DNA of 64,000 nt from Magicicada septendecula (lineage: Eukaryota > Arthropoda > Insecta > Hemiptera > Cicadidae), in NCBI GenBank assembly GCA_034769895.1, contig CM068370.1:43884844-43948843 (forward strand), given 5' to 3'. Below, piece after piece: positions 11,255 through 22,645 of the stretch. How positions within the stretch are numbered: the first letter of the stretch is position 1; the number at the start of each line of letters is the position of its first letter. The notes under the pieces are model-generated. The model made no database searches and had not been told where the DNA came from. It saw only the letters and a list, made by a program, of their open reading frames with translations. The position numbers and the translations under genes are program-made.

Positions 11255-11690
11255 GTTAATAAAAAAGTTGGACATGAATTCCCAGACATAACCAATGTAT
11301 CACTAATAAAACATATACCACACAAAGGCACCATAATGAACATTTGGGAAAATTTACAAATATAAAAACATAAAACACAAAACAAACTAATACCAGAACA
11401 AATACAAATCAATACAAAACATGACAATTCAAAGCACTCAACATCGAAAATACACAAAATACAAATAAATATACCACAATCACACACAATAATACAACTT
11501 TAAAATACCAAAGACCAACAAACAACCTTAATAGCATCCAGCAGCCAACACACAAATATTTCACCAGACACAAGATCGCAAAGGCTGAGGATGGGAGCAC
11601 GGGAGCTCTCGAAACATGTTCCAAATAAGGAAAAATAACATCTTGAGGTAAATTTAGTTTTAAATATTAAATGTATTATATACATGAAGA
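11255..11690 (+). mobile_element. Penelope-like element, 3' end fragment
   Basis: From 11255 the reading shifts to VNKKVGHEFPDITNVSLIKH, IPHKGTIMNIWENLQI, then KHK and an A-rich coding-like run. This is the region after the GIY-YIG core of Penelope-like elements, with the GH box and the KGxxMNxxExxxIYK box. It is followed at 11585-11620 by CTGAGGA, a GC-rich stem and GAAACATGTT, a degenerate hammerhead-like motif like the one at 30707. The fragment interrupts the MULE transposase. Confidence 0.65.
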
Positions 11691-11716
11691 AACGGACTGT
11701 AGCAGAAAGTGATTGA

Positions 11717-11740
11717 ATATATATATATATATATATATAA
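11717..11740. repeat. (AT)n microsatellite
   Basis: About 12 AT dinucleotides just downstream of the Penelope-like fragment. Confidence 0.9.
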
Positions 11741-11888
11741 TTACATGCAATGAAAATAATTTTACAGATACTTGCAATTAATAGAGGTTAGAATTAAATA
11801 AAAAAAATTTCGATGACGTATTTCACTATTATCAAAATGTTCTTCTAATCTTTAAAATAATCACTCTCACTAACAGTGAGTCTTATTT

Positions 11889-11892
<4 letters not shown>

Positions 11893-11930
<38 letters not shown>
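11893..11930. repeat. (TA)n microsatellite
   Basis: About 19 uninterrupted TA dinucleotides inside the DNA that splits the MULE. Confidence 0.9.
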
Positions 11931-11932
<2 letters not shown>

Positions 11933-11940
11933 AATGTAGT

Positions 11941-14868
11941 CGTGTGTACGGCTACCGTTTTACTCTGCAAAATGTGAATAATGTACAATTTGTGTGTGAT
12001 GGGTGTAACGTGTCTTCTCTATCCGTAGTTCAAATGCGTGCAACTTCCGCAGATTTCGTCCGTTGCGAACGTACGAATAACCAGGTCTTGATGTTCTTAC
12101 CTGATGTTCACTAGGGGTATGAAAATCCCGGTGGCGCCAAATTGTTTTCTTAAAACAATTAAAATAAAGTTCAAAGGTTTATGACCAGCGCAGCTCAGGC
12201 GGTTTGAATAATTCAAATATTTCCGCCAGCTAGGCCCACTGGAGCGCACAGCAGTTCGATGCGTGGGCTGTGTAAATCGTTATTCGTCTGCTAAAACGTA
12301 CATAAAATATTGTGCACCTCCTAATGAAATTATAACACCGTGGTTACACTCAATACTTACACATTTTTTATTAGTGATTGTTATTCATTTAATACAAATT
12401 ATTCTAATACAAATGCTCCGGTTGTTTATATGAGACAATTACAGGGTTTGACAAATCGATATTTGAATTGATAACCAGACGTTTAATAATGGCGTCTGTT
12501 GTAAATAGTACATCAGTTATTAATGTTTGTTTGTCACAGGTTCTTGAGGTTACGTTAAAAGGATTACAAATGTTTAAAACAATAAAAATACACACCCTTA
12601 CATCAAGTAAACTTAACTAACATATTGTGTAGGTATAATTTGTTTAGCGCAGTGTAGTAAAAGTGTTTACAAGTTATGGATCATTAACAACAGTTTATAT
12701 TGGTTAGTTTATAAATTGTCAGTGACTTAGTATTCTTTTTAATCTTTGAAAGTAATTAATTTCAGTTCAGTGAGATTTCGACCTTTAGTGAGAAATAATT
12801 AACGTGAGTTTATTTATATATTTTGGGTAATTTAATAGGTACTTATCACTTCCGTAGTTATGGCGAATTCATACGATCTGTTATTCATGGGTTATACTAC
12901 AATCTTCTTTAATTTGCTTGGTTCAGAACATCAGTCATCTTTTCCAGTTTAATTGGTAGTAATTTATTTTCTTTTTTCGTTAATTTGGCCTCAACTTCAA
13001 TAATATGGTTCCAGTCCTCGTCTTATGTCTTAGTATACACTTAGTAGTAACTTCTGATATTTTCTATGTTTTAATTGACAATTTTGGTCACTCGAAAATT
13101 AGCGTCTATACCATTAAAGCGTCATGCATTCAGTAAAAAAAATCTAACGGTATTTTTTCTTGTTACTCCACAGTTTCCATGGTAACGTAATTATTCTCCC
13201 TGGTCGATCTCAAAATAAACACATTGTTATCAAACTTTGAATTTTTTGTTTAATTTGAATAAATATTTTATAATGGCTATATTTACTTGGGGATAATTTC
13301 AATGGTTGTAATCTTTACATAGATGTTCCTATTTTCTTTCAAAGATTAGTTTGATATCTTACAAGATTGGTCTAAGCCATGTATTAATGTTTTAGTCCAA
13401 AATTGATAATACTATATTAATACATAATTTACTTATTTCTAAGTTTTAATATAATTCTGCCATGTTCCCTTTCGTTACACATAATTATTATATTTTGCCT
13501 ATTATTTCTTATAAAGGTATTGCTATTATTTTCTTTATAAATTCCTTACTTCCTTAAAACATACTAACATATTACTGTAAAACTATTTCTTCTGGTATTT
13601 ATTGCCTTAAACATTAAGCCAATAACTTCTTTCTTTAAATTAACAAATGAACAAATTTGGTGAGTGTTATACCTACACCATCTCTTTTATAACAGTAATC
13701 ACCCTGGTGATTTTTATACTGAGATAATATTTTTTCTGTTTTTTACATTCACAATTATTCTGTGTCTTTAAGTCTAATATACTTAACTTAATTGCTCATT
13801 TAACATGTGCTTATGTTTTGGGTTTGTCACACTTGTTTAACTCTTTTTCCTTAAGATTATATGCTGTTTATTTTATTACACTTATCACTTCACTGTTCCT
13901 CTTTGTCACTCCCTACCTATCTCTAATTACCCTTATATTTCTCACGATCTCACTATTATTACAAAGTTTTTGTATCTAATGAGTTCATGTCTCTTTTGTT
14001 AACTTCAGACTGTCACATATCATTTTATAATATTCAACCAACATGGTATTGTAAATACATCTTTCAAATAAAACATAACTTTGTATACATTGTCATTAAA
14101 GTGATCAAAATTGGTCTGAAATGTCATAATTAGTAATAATAACAACAATTTAATAATGTTAAAATATATTGTGTTAATTGAAACATACTACATCTGTAGC
14201 AACAGCAATAATATTAGCGAATAAATAAACTCTCCAAAACCTTATACTTTCAAACACATAATGCTGAAATAACATACATACTGCTGAAATAATCCTAGTA
14301 AAAGTTCCAAAGTATATAGTAGGCTATACAATTTGTTCTCTGATTGAATCACGCACACATTTCTATTCCCTGTCTGTATGAGTGTAATTTTAAACATAAC
14401 AGCTGACACATCACCTATAGATAAGGATATACATACAATCATATCTACACTTGGTTTTTTATGTATAACAATTGCTGAGATACTGTCATTTACAAGTTAC
14501 CACTAATAAAAATTTAAACATAAATTATTAATAATAATAAAAAATTATGTTCTTTTAAAACAATCTTATGAGTTAATTGTTATGGCCATGTAATTTTTTT
14601 TTCTTTTTTCTTCACTGTCTTCTTGTCTCGCTTTACTTTGGTTAATATCTGGCCAATCTCTGGGGTTGGGTCAATGTCAGTTGTCTGTCAGTCTAGTTCG
14701 TATTTTCTTGTTTTGTAACCACCTTTGGTTGTATTCTTCCTCCTTCACTATTATATAGTATTATATTTACTATTTTCATTCTCGTTATCATTTATCTATC
14801 AAAATATATTGTTTCTTGGCATTTTTTACATACTTATTAATATCAAATGTGATCAGGGTTTGGCAATG

Positions 14869-14870
<2 letters not shown>
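11941..14870. other. AT-rich foreign DNA inside the MULE, origin unknown
   Basis: Nearly 3 kb without a recognisable coding region. 11941-12300 is more GC-balanced and contains GGTGGCGCCAAATTG; 12300-14870 is strongly AT-rich with many short T runs. No terminal repeats of a second inserted element could be identified. Confidence 0.5.

Positions 14871-14872
<2 letters not shown>

Positions 14873-14906
<34 letters not shown>
14873..14906. repeat. (AT)n microsatellite
   Basis: About 17 AT dinucleotides, 65 bp before the MULE C-terminal half resumes. Confidence 0.9.
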
Positions 14907-14908
<2 letters not shown>

Positions 14909-14972
14909 ATAGAAGTTTCACTTCTTGCGCGTGTACACAAGTTAGTGATTTTTTGAAAAACATTACAGGTGG

Positions 14973-15508
14973 CGCAAAATACAGTAAGTGGGACTAACCC
15001 AGGAATATAAAAATGAAGAAAGTTCAATAGGAATATGGCTGAGACATATATTTGGACTACCATTTCTTCCGGCATCCGAGGTAGGAGACTGCTTCGTTGA
15101 AGATTTTATAAGCGAAAAACCACAAGACAGTCGAGTGGATCAGTTTTTAGATTATTTAGTGGAAAATGCACTTGATATTTCCCCCGACAATATGAGCTGC
15201 AAAAACAGCAAGTATTTTAAGGACCACAAATGCATGTGAATCATTTCATTCAAAGTTTAAAAGTGAAATTTTATCGTCTCATCCAAATATTCATTCATTT
15301 TTAAAAGTTTTATTAGATATGCAGACAGATACCTACATTAAGTTAAATTCTATAAAGAGGAATGCCAAAAGATATGTAAGACGCGAAGTTTTATTACGGC
15401 AACAATTTATACAATAAAAAATTGCTCAGTTAGACAGAGATCAAATATCTAGATATAATTTTGTAAAATGTGTTTCATATAAATTTGGAAAAATTGTGTT
15501 ATCTTAAC
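14973..15508 (+). pseudogene. MULE transposase, C-terminal half
   Basis: Reading resumes at WRKIQ, a stop, then VGLTQEYKNEESSIGIWLRH and IFGLPFLPASEVGDCFVEDF, followed by RVDQFLDYLVENALDI. After a frameshift near 15185-15196 come TTNACESFHSKFKSEILSSH, PNIHSFLKVLLDMQTDTYIK, a stop, and IAQLDRDQISRYNFVKCVSY. The LRHxFGLPFLP box and the TTNxCESFHS box, with its probable third catalytic Glu, are typical of FLYWCH-associated MULE transposases. About 45 residues with the second Asp are missing between the halves. Two stops and one frameshift make it dead. Confidence 0.85.
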
Positions 15509-15586
15509 TAAAAATAAAAATTTAAGTGTCTTGAAAATGTGTTTTTTTTTTTACTTTGATTACACAATCTTCCCCAGGTATAACAC

Positions 15587-15700
15587 TGAGCGCAGCTCGA
15601 GTGTCTCTTCAAGGACCTTCGCAGGTATAAGAAATGGTGAGCGCAGTTCGGGTGTTGGATTAGCGGTCTATTAGGCATGTGAGCGCAATTCAGTTGCACC
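15587..15700 (-). repeat. MULE right end with iterated GCGCTCA motif
   Basis: In inverted orientation, three TGCGCTCA-type motifs occur (plus-strand TGAGCGCA at 15587, 15638 and 15680), mirroring the three at the left end. The terminal copy is part of the inverted repeat that ends at 15700. Confidence 0.65.
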
Positions 15701-15890
15701 GCATCGCTACGCAACAAGCCAGAAGCCAATTTTAAATGCTTTTCTCGCAACAGAGATGATAACAATAGCTTTCTCAGAGTCTCGCGTTTCAGGTGATTAC
15801 TTATCATGGAATTATAAGCGCGTCTCTACCACTTTGTTGGGTTAAGTATTGTAAACCTTTTCTGTGCAATTGTGGCACAGTATAACGCAA
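15701..15890 (+). repeat. Right half of the repeat split by the MULE
   Basis: This matches 32860-33060: CGCAACAAGCCAGAAGCC, GCAACAGAGATGATAACAAT and AGCTTTCTCAGAGTCTCGCG. It starts with GCATCGCTA, the right target duplication. Confidence 0.8.
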
Positions 15891-16035
15891 CTTGCACCCA
15901 TATTAAAATTAATTAGTTAAAATTGTAATTGAAATCTCAAACAATATAAAAATTAAATACAGTAACTAAGATTTCTCTGTAAGCATTAGGGATTAATTAA
16001 GTATAAAGGAGGTTGGAAACGCAAAACATTCTTGC
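15891..16035. other. No recognised feature
   Basis: Short AT-rich spacer between the split repeat and a TIR element. Confidence 0.5.
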
Positions 16036-16856
16036 AAACGTTTAACACGAAAACGGTTAACATGAAATATTGGTTAACACGTAATATGGGTAAGGTCCCG
16101 ACCGTATTTTACAGTTATAATTTGTATAACACGAACGTTTTACCTACAGAATGTTGGCTAACATGAAAAAGTTTTGTTAAAAATAATTTGCTTGCTGGCT
16201 TCAATAGCTCTATAATAAAACAAAAATCATACGTTCATGTCCCAAAAAAGTGCAAGTTAAAAACTGTGCAAGTGATAAGGGTGCCGACAAATTTGACATA
16301 GAAAATGACAGCGACAGTTTCCGAGTTTTTACAGCTACTGATATATGCTTTCCTTACTGAGCCGCGTTCGTCGATATTTAGAAGTCAACTGGAAAGGTGA
16401 AATCTTTGACCACATACATAAATTATAACAATTTGTTGAAAATACAGTACTGCAAAATTGTGCGCAAAATTAAATAACGAGATATTTTAAAAACAATTAA
16501 ACATTGTCACTATAGGAACGTAAAAGGGCATACTACATTATTGAAAATAAAATCTTAATCATAAGACTAAGCGAAGAACAGCTACAGTGCGTGTATACTA
16601 AATTTTACGGAAAACCAAAAAGCAATCAAAAATTATCGAGGAGGACAAATAAAACCTTTATACGTAAGCATCTTCACCTTCTAAATATTCATAATTGCTT
16701 TATTTTACTACACAGTACAGCAAGTAATGTATACAGTATTTGTTTATGTATCTCATTTTGTTTATCTTTTTGTCCGTTTAACACAAAATTTTGTGAAAAC
16801 GGAATTCGGTTAACAGGAAAAAAGAGTACGTCCTCTTAATTTCGTGTTAAACGTTT
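16036..16856. mobile_element. TIR DNA transposon remnant, 821 bp
   Basis: Both ends carry AAACGTTTAACACGAAA: direct at 16036-16052 and inverted at 16840-16856. Related TTAACAYGAA-like motifs are iterated near the left end (16041, 16057, 16073, 16128, 16153) and near the right end (16775, 16809). No target duplication longer than about 2 bp is evident and no intact transposase remains. A pogo/Tigger-like origin would fit a 2-bp target site, but this is inference. Confidence 0.5.
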
Positions 16857-17002
16857 TCCACCGAATGCAAAAAGGCATATTTCTTATTTCTTATTGCATA
16901 CAAGGAATGCTTATTTGCACTGTATGCAAGAATGCATATTGCGTTTTTCTTAATGTAGTAATTAATGCTTGATGCCTTTACTTGGTGAAAATCCATTGTA
17001 AA

Positions 17003-17406
17003 TTATATTAAAAAATAAAACAATAAAATAGTTTTAGTGATTTTCACTCGTCATTTATTAAAATAATATATCCATGACAGCTGTTTCGGCAGCACAGTGC
17101 CTTCATCAGATGGTATAAGCTGACTAATTTTCGTACAATATAATACAGAATATAAAATATAACATGTTATGTTATATGTTTGTGTAATGTGTATTAAATC
17201 TTATTGACACGAGATTACTATCGCTCTCTAAACAATAGCACTTGCCTTATATCTTATATTCTGTATTATATTGTACGAAAATTAGTCAGCTTATACCATC
17301 TGATGAAGGCACTGTGCTGCCGAAACAGCTGTCATGGATATATTATTTTAATAAATGACGAGTGAAAATCACTAAAACTATTTTATTGTTTTATTTTTTA
17401 ATATAA
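17003..17406. repeat. Fold-back palindrome, 158-bp arms
   Basis: The left arm 17003-17160 is nearly the exact reverse complement of 17249-17406, with an 88-bp spacer. Each arm contains CCATCTGATGAAGGCACTG and TGCCGAAACAGCTGTCATGG, a hammerhead-like core. No coding frame is present. The near identity of the arms suggests recent origin or maintenance by gene conversion. Confidence 0.9.
17296..17337 (+). ncRNA. Candidate hammerhead ribozyme, type I, in palindrome arm
   Basis: Core CTGATGA (17300-17306) is followed by a stem II of GGCA paired with TGCC, then GAAAC, a self-complementary ACAGCTGT and C. CCAT before the core pairs with ATGG after the cleavage-site C, giving stem I. One extra A lies between the core and stem II compared with the canonical fold. 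The inverted copy lies on the minus strand at 17072-17113. Very short stem III with a palindromic sequence is known for hammerheads in Penelope-like elements. Confidence 0.5.
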
Positions 17407-17981
17407 CTTAATGTAGTAGATTAAGAATAAAATAAATCATCACTTTCCCCCAAAGTGTTTTTTGTGTAAAACGTTTTTATGTGATTTTCCTTAAGCATCA
17501 TGTGGAATAAATTGTCTGTGAAAACATTTATGTTACACACTTATAAGAACAGAATGTTAAACGGTTTCGTTCAGCTACTGAGCAGTAGAGCGCCCTGACT
17601 GTCATATGTATAAAAGAATGGAACGGATCGTCAAACTGGGTTGAACTAGCTTCATCCGCCTGCATTTAATGAGCTGTCAACACACATTGTGCAGTTCAAT
17701 CTAGTCGTTTATCTAGAGGACAGGCTATAAAGTTAATTTGAATAAACTATATTGGATAATAAAAATATGTCATATTTGTAGACGTTACAGCCAGACAAGG
17801 AAGAGTCAACAGGGACCATGAATTGTAATGTTTTTATTTTGCTTGAAATCTTGGACACGTACATAGATAATTTTAGTATGTACGCGTATGTTTAAAATAG
17901 TATCCAAGTCACTTGTAGTATATGAATAGACAAACTAACCTTTTTCAGTCCACCTTGTGACTTCTTTTTTTATATTTATGA
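17407..17981. other. No recognised feature
   Basis: Mixed AT-rich DNA between two fold-back repeats. Nothing could be assigned. Confidence 0.5.
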
Positions 17982-18261
17982 CGCATTTCAAAGCATATTC
18001 TGCTTCATCAGATCTTAATACATACCTCGTAAGAGGTCGTCATTGGTTAAAAATGCAATACACTGTAAACGCGTCAGTAGATGCGCGCCTATTCACGTTT
18101 GGTCGACCACTGAGCGGTTGTTCTTCTCTATCTGATAAAGTAGGTATCTGATACCACCTTGAACCTGTTGGATACCAGTGCAAATGCTGTTGGATTTTAA
18201 TGACGACCTCCTACGAGGTATATATTAAGATCTTAAAATGAAGAATACGCTTTGGAACGCA
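17982..18261. repeat. Fold-back palindrome, about 62-bp arms
   Basis: 17982-18043 pairs with 18199-18261, sharing TCGTA(A/G)GAGGTCGTCATT and AAGATCTTAATA-type blocks with several mismatches. The minus strand of the left arm contains CTGATGA, AGCA..TGCT and GAAA, a decayed hammerhead-like order. It resembles the palindrome at 17003 in design but not in sequence. Confidence 0.7.
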
Positions 18262-18298
18262 TTATCAATTCTTTGAATAAATAAGACACAAAGCGGAC

Positions 18299-19137
18299 CA
18301 AGGGCGGATTAAAGGGGTGGGCGGAGGGGGCGATCGCCCCTCCCCCGAGAGGGGGAACTAAATTCAAATCAAATGGTAATTTTTTTGTAATCTGCGTCAA
18401 AGTTAAGCACGTAAATTTAGAGCCCTGGTCAGTAGATTTAGTCATTTACTTCCGTATTCCCCAAGCCACCATACTTTGTGTGCCTGGGAGAATTTACTAC
18501 CTGTTTTATGCACCTTAAGTAAGCTTTCGATTTACTGTAACGGTGTAATATCATTCTCACTGTTTCATTGTACTTTTTTGGAGGTATTAGTCTCAAATTA
18601 CTAATATAATTAATATGGATATTGCATTTTTATTCCTACTATGTTTGTTTCAAAATGAGTATCGTTGTAAATTGTATTGAAAATAAAAATTAGAAAAAAA
18701 TATTTAAATATCTATTTAAGACTTTACAAATATTATTTTAAAATATAAGTATATATATTTATGAACTAAACTGGCAAAAATGTAACTATCAACAAATTAA
18801 AAACTACAATTTTAAAAGTATTTTATTCTAATTTCAGTTTATTCGCTTTTAATTTGCTTAGCAGCTCTGTGTTGACAAAAACTTATAGAGCTTGTGGTTT
18901 CATGTTAACAATTATATAAATGAAGCTACTTAGAAAAAGGCTATGAATGCTACACATTTCCACAAATTTAAAACTTTTTGTCTAAAATAAAGCATATTTT
19001 TGCACTTCTTTGATATTTTGAAGTATCAAAACAGCTTCAAATAGTTTTTTCCTTAACTTTCAAGGAGAGGATCCCTGGATCTTCTTTCTCTTCCAGGCAA
19101 CCGCCCCCACCCACAAAATTTCATTAATACGCCACTG
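18299..19137. mobile_element. Non-autonomous hAT element, 839 bp
   Basis: The left end CAAGGGCGGATTAAAGG and the inverted right end CAGTGGCGTATTAATG form imperfect hAT-type terminal repeats. The flanks AAGCGGAC (18291-18298) and AGGCGGAC (19138-19145) give an 8-bp target duplication with one mismatch. A GC-rich C/G run lies just inside both ends. The interior is AT-rich without transposase frames. Confidence 0.7.
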
Positions 19138-19276
19138 AGGCGGACTGAATAAGGTTAGTTTGTGTGTAGTAAATTTTCAAGACAGGAGCTCTACGATATG
19201 TTGTATCATTATCCGAGTTTCACTGATAGTTCCTACTCATTTAAGTCGGAGTTACGAATTACTATTAGTTCTTTTT

Positions 19277-21547
19277 ACTTCCATGTTTCTTAAGGAAATG
19301 GAAGTATGGTGATGGCAAAAAAAATCGTGTTCGAGATTATTGCAGATTCTGATTGTACTGCACTTAAAACATGAAAAAAAGTCATTTTTCGAAAAGTGTC
19401 TGTGTGTGTGTCTGTGTGTCTATGTGTCTGTGTGTGTGTCTGTAGATTTTTTTATATGGCAAACGATAACTGCCGCATATTCAAACAGAATCAAATAATT
19501 TTTTGCATACAGCCCTGATTTGTAGAGTACTCGCGATCTATTGTTTTTGGTGAAGATCGGTTGAGGGAAAGGGGTAGTTTACCGGCAACGGTTTTTTTTT
19601 ATCAAGGGTAATTTTTTTTGTTTGGCAAACGATAACAGCCGCAAATTCAAACAGAATCAAATAATGTTTCGCATACAGCCCTGAATTGTAGAGTGCTCAC
19701 GATCTGTTGATTTTGGTAAAGATCGGTTAAGGGAAAGGGGTAGTTTACCTGGAACGTTTTATGTTTTAACAAAGGTATTTTATATGGCAAAAGATAGCAG
19801 CCGCAAATTCAAACACAATCAAATTATTATTTGCATACAGCCCTAAATTGTAGAGTTCTCAAGACCTGTTGATTTTGGTGAAGACCGGATAAGGGAAAGG
19901 GGTAGTTTACCCGCTACGTTTTATGTTTTAAATGGGTATTTCCTATGGCAAACGATAAGAGTCGCAAATTCAAACAGAATCAAATGATTATTTGCATACA
20001 ACCCTGTATTGTAGAGTTCTCAATATATATTGGTGTTTCTGAAGATCGGTTAAGGGAAAGGGGTAGTTTGCCAGCAACGTTTTATGTTTTAACAAGAGTA
20101 ATTTTTTCTATGACGAACGATAACTGCCGTAAATTCAATGAGAATCAAATAATGTTTTGCATACAGCCCTGAATTGTAGAGTTCTCAAGACCTATTGTTT
20201 TGGTGAAGATCGGTTAATGGCATAGGGTAGTTTACAAGCAACGTTTTATGTTTTATCAAGGGTGTTTTCTATGGCAAACGATAACAGCCGCAAATTCAAA
20301 CAGAATCAAATAATTGTTTGCATACCGGCCTGAATTATAGAATACTCAAGACCTATCGTTTTTGGTGAAGATCGGGTAAGGGAAGGGGTAGTTTACCTGC
20401 AACAGTTTTTTTATCAAGGGTAATTTTTTTCTATGGTAAACGATAACAGCCGCAAATTCAAACAGAATCAAATGATGTTTTGCATACAACCCTGTATTTT
20501 AGAGTTCTCAATACCTGTTGGTGTTGGTAAAGATCGGTTAAGGGAAAGGGGTAGTTTACCTGCAACATTTTATGTTTTAACAAGGGTAATTTTTTATATG
20601 ACGAACGATAACTGCCGTAAATTCAAACAGAATCGACTAGGTTTTTGCATACCTTTTTGAACTAAAGAGAACTCAAGGTCTGTTGATTTTGTTGAAGATC
20701 GGTTAAGGGAAGGGGTAGTTTATCAGCAACGTTTTATGTTTTAAAAAGGGTAATTTTTTTATGACGTACGATAACTGCCGTAAATTCAAAGAGAATCAAA
20801 TAATTTTTTGCACACTTTCCTACGTTGCAGAGAGCTCAAGGTCTGTTGATTTTGGTGAAGATCGGTTAAGAGAAAGGGGTAGTTTACCTGCAACATTTTA
20901 TGTTGTAACAAGAGAAATGTTTCCATGACAAACGATAACTGCCGCAGATTCAAACAGAATCAAATACTTTTTTGCATGCATCCGTGAATTGTAGAGGACG
21001 GAAGGTCTGTTGATTTTGGAGAAGCTCGGTTAAGAGAAAGGGGTAGTTTACCTGAAACATTTTATGATTTAACAAGAATAAACTAATTAATTTTTATAAA
21101 TAAAGTATCCTGATAAGAAGGTCATAATAATCCACTGTAGAAACGTAGATGAAATATCTATAAATGAAGAGGTTAGGTGAACGGGGTGGGGGTAATTTTC
21201 TATAATTAAAAATTATAGTTGAAGATGGAGGGGAGAATTTTGTATATGTGTACTACGTTATCGGCAACAAAGAAGTAGTTTTTTGTTAAAATTGCTTCAC
21301 GGGCTGTTTAGCCGTAGTCCAATGTTTTCTGCAAAACCATACTTTTCGGCAGTGCCATCGACTGCCATCATCAGTGAAAATCGAGTGCGAAAACGTGAGG
21401 TGGTATACGTTAGTGACCACAGTACTGTGGTTAATGCTGAAGCAATAAGTAGAAAGACGTAGTTTCTATGGAAATATTTCATTTCGAATATGATTTTAAA
21501 TATAAATCTTACAACATGGAAGTCATGTATGGTTCTCCATACCGATA
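19277..21547 (+). mobile_element. Tandem-repeat-core element, copy A
   Basis: It begins ACTTCCATG, TTTC(T)TTAAGGAAATGG and GAAGT, continues with a GTGTCTGTGT-type microsatellite (about 19395-19445), then about ten tandem units of roughly 163 bp (19450-21075), each with AACGATAACNGCCGC, AAATTCAAACAGAATCAAAT, GAAGATCGGTTAAGGGAAAG and GGGTAGTTTACC. The 3' part holds a decayed hammerhead-like block on the minus strand (21337-21377), and the end is ATGGAAGTCATG, a TATGG-TTCT-CCATA hairpin and CCGATA. The design (terminal repeat displaced inward at one end, terminal hairpin, microsatellite, about 160-bp core repeats) resembles Helentron-derived pearl/DINE-1 elements. No Rep/helicase gene is present. 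Confidence 0.65.
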
Positions 21548-21550
21548 TTT

Positions 21551-22610
21551 ACTTCCATGTTCCTTAAGGAAATGGATGTATGGCAAAAAAAATCGTGTTC
21601 GAGATTATTGCAGATTCTGATTGTACTACACTCAAAACATGAAAAAAGTCGTTTTTCGAAAAGTGTATGTGTGTCTGTCTGTCTCTCTGTGTGTCTATCT
21701 GTAGATTTTTTTCTATGGCAAACGATAACAGCTGCAAATTCAAACAGAATCAAATAATTTCTTGCATACAGCTCTGATTTCTAGAGTACTCACGACCTAT
21801 TGTTTTTGGTGAAGATTGGTTGAGGGAAAGGGGTAGTTTACCAGCAACGGTTTTTTTTTATCGAGGGTAATTTTTTTTTGTTGGCAAACGATAAGAGCCG
21901 CAAATTCAAACAGAATTAAATAATGTTTCGCATACAGCCCTGAATTATGGAGTTCTCAAGACCTATTGAATTTGGTGAAGATCGGTTAAGGGAAAGGGGT
22001 AGTTTACCTGTAACATTTTATGTTTTAACAAGGGTATTTTCTATGGCAAACTATAACAGCCGCAAATTCAAACAGAATCAAAAGATTATTTGCATACAGC
22101 CCTAAGTTGTTGAGTTCTCAAGACCTATTGTTTTTGGTGAAGATCGGTTAAGGGAAAGGGGTAGTTTACCAGCAACGTTTTTTTAACAAGGGTATTTTCT
22201 ATGGCAAACGATAACAGCCGCAAATTCAAAGAGAATCAAATATTGTTTTGCATACAACCCTGATTTGTAGAGTACTCAAGACCTGTTGTTTTTGGTGAAG
22301 ATCGGTTAGGGGGAAGAGGTAGTTTACCTGCAACGTTTTTTTATCAAGCGTATTTTCTATGGCAAACGATAACAGCCGCAAATTCGAACAGAATCAAATA
22401 ATTTTTTGCATACGTCCCTGAATTGTAGAGATCTCAAGGATTTTCGATTTTGGTGAAGATCGGTTAAGGGGAAGGGGTAGTTTACCTGCAACCTTTTACG
22501 TTTTAACAATAGTAAAGTACTTGAAAATGCATTTAAACTTTTTCAAACAATGGTAATTGTTAAAAATAAAATAATTTTGTTGCCAGGGAATAAAATTATA
22601 ATAAGTCTCA
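21551..22610 (+). mobile_element. Tandem-repeat-core element, copy B
   Basis: It starts ACTTCCATGTTCCTTAAGG only three T bases after copy A ends, so the two copies are head to tail. It carries a GTCTGTCT-type microsatellite at about 21665-21705 and five core units ending near 22510. The usual 3' terminus is missing; the sequence runs into the hairpin at 22646. Confidence 0.6.
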
Positions 22611-22645
22611 ATCAATTTTCAAAACTGCAAATTAAAACATCAAAA

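Larger units (their letters stand above)
10318..15700 (+). mobile_element. FLYWCH-MULE DNA transposon, 5.4 kb with nested insert
   Basis: The ends were found by comparing this locus with the uninterrupted repeat at 32.8 kb. The left end reads GGTCGCACTCGAATTGCGCT and the right end, inverted, GGTGCAACTGAATTGCGCTC. The flanks ACATCGCTA (10309-10317) and GCATCGCTA (15701-15709) form a 9-bp target duplication with one mismatch; the empty paralogue has ACGCCGCTA. MULE elements typically duplicate 8-10 bp. Transposase remnants lie at 10582-11254 and 14973-15508. Foreign DNA separates them, and both halves carry stops, so the element is inactive. Confidence 0.85.

Noticed and set aside
14950..14975. 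ATTACAG before the MULE C-terminal half as an intron acceptor
   Set aside because: An intron would not explain the loss of about 45 conserved residues or the Penelope-like sequence directly after 11254.
19945..20660. 75-codon frames in the tandem arrays, such as those with RLRERGSLPATFYVLTRVIF
   Set aside because: They span about 1.4 units of a non-coding tandem repeat. Unit length varies around 163 bp, so the frame is not kept from unit to unit, and most units have TGA after the CIQP-like codons.
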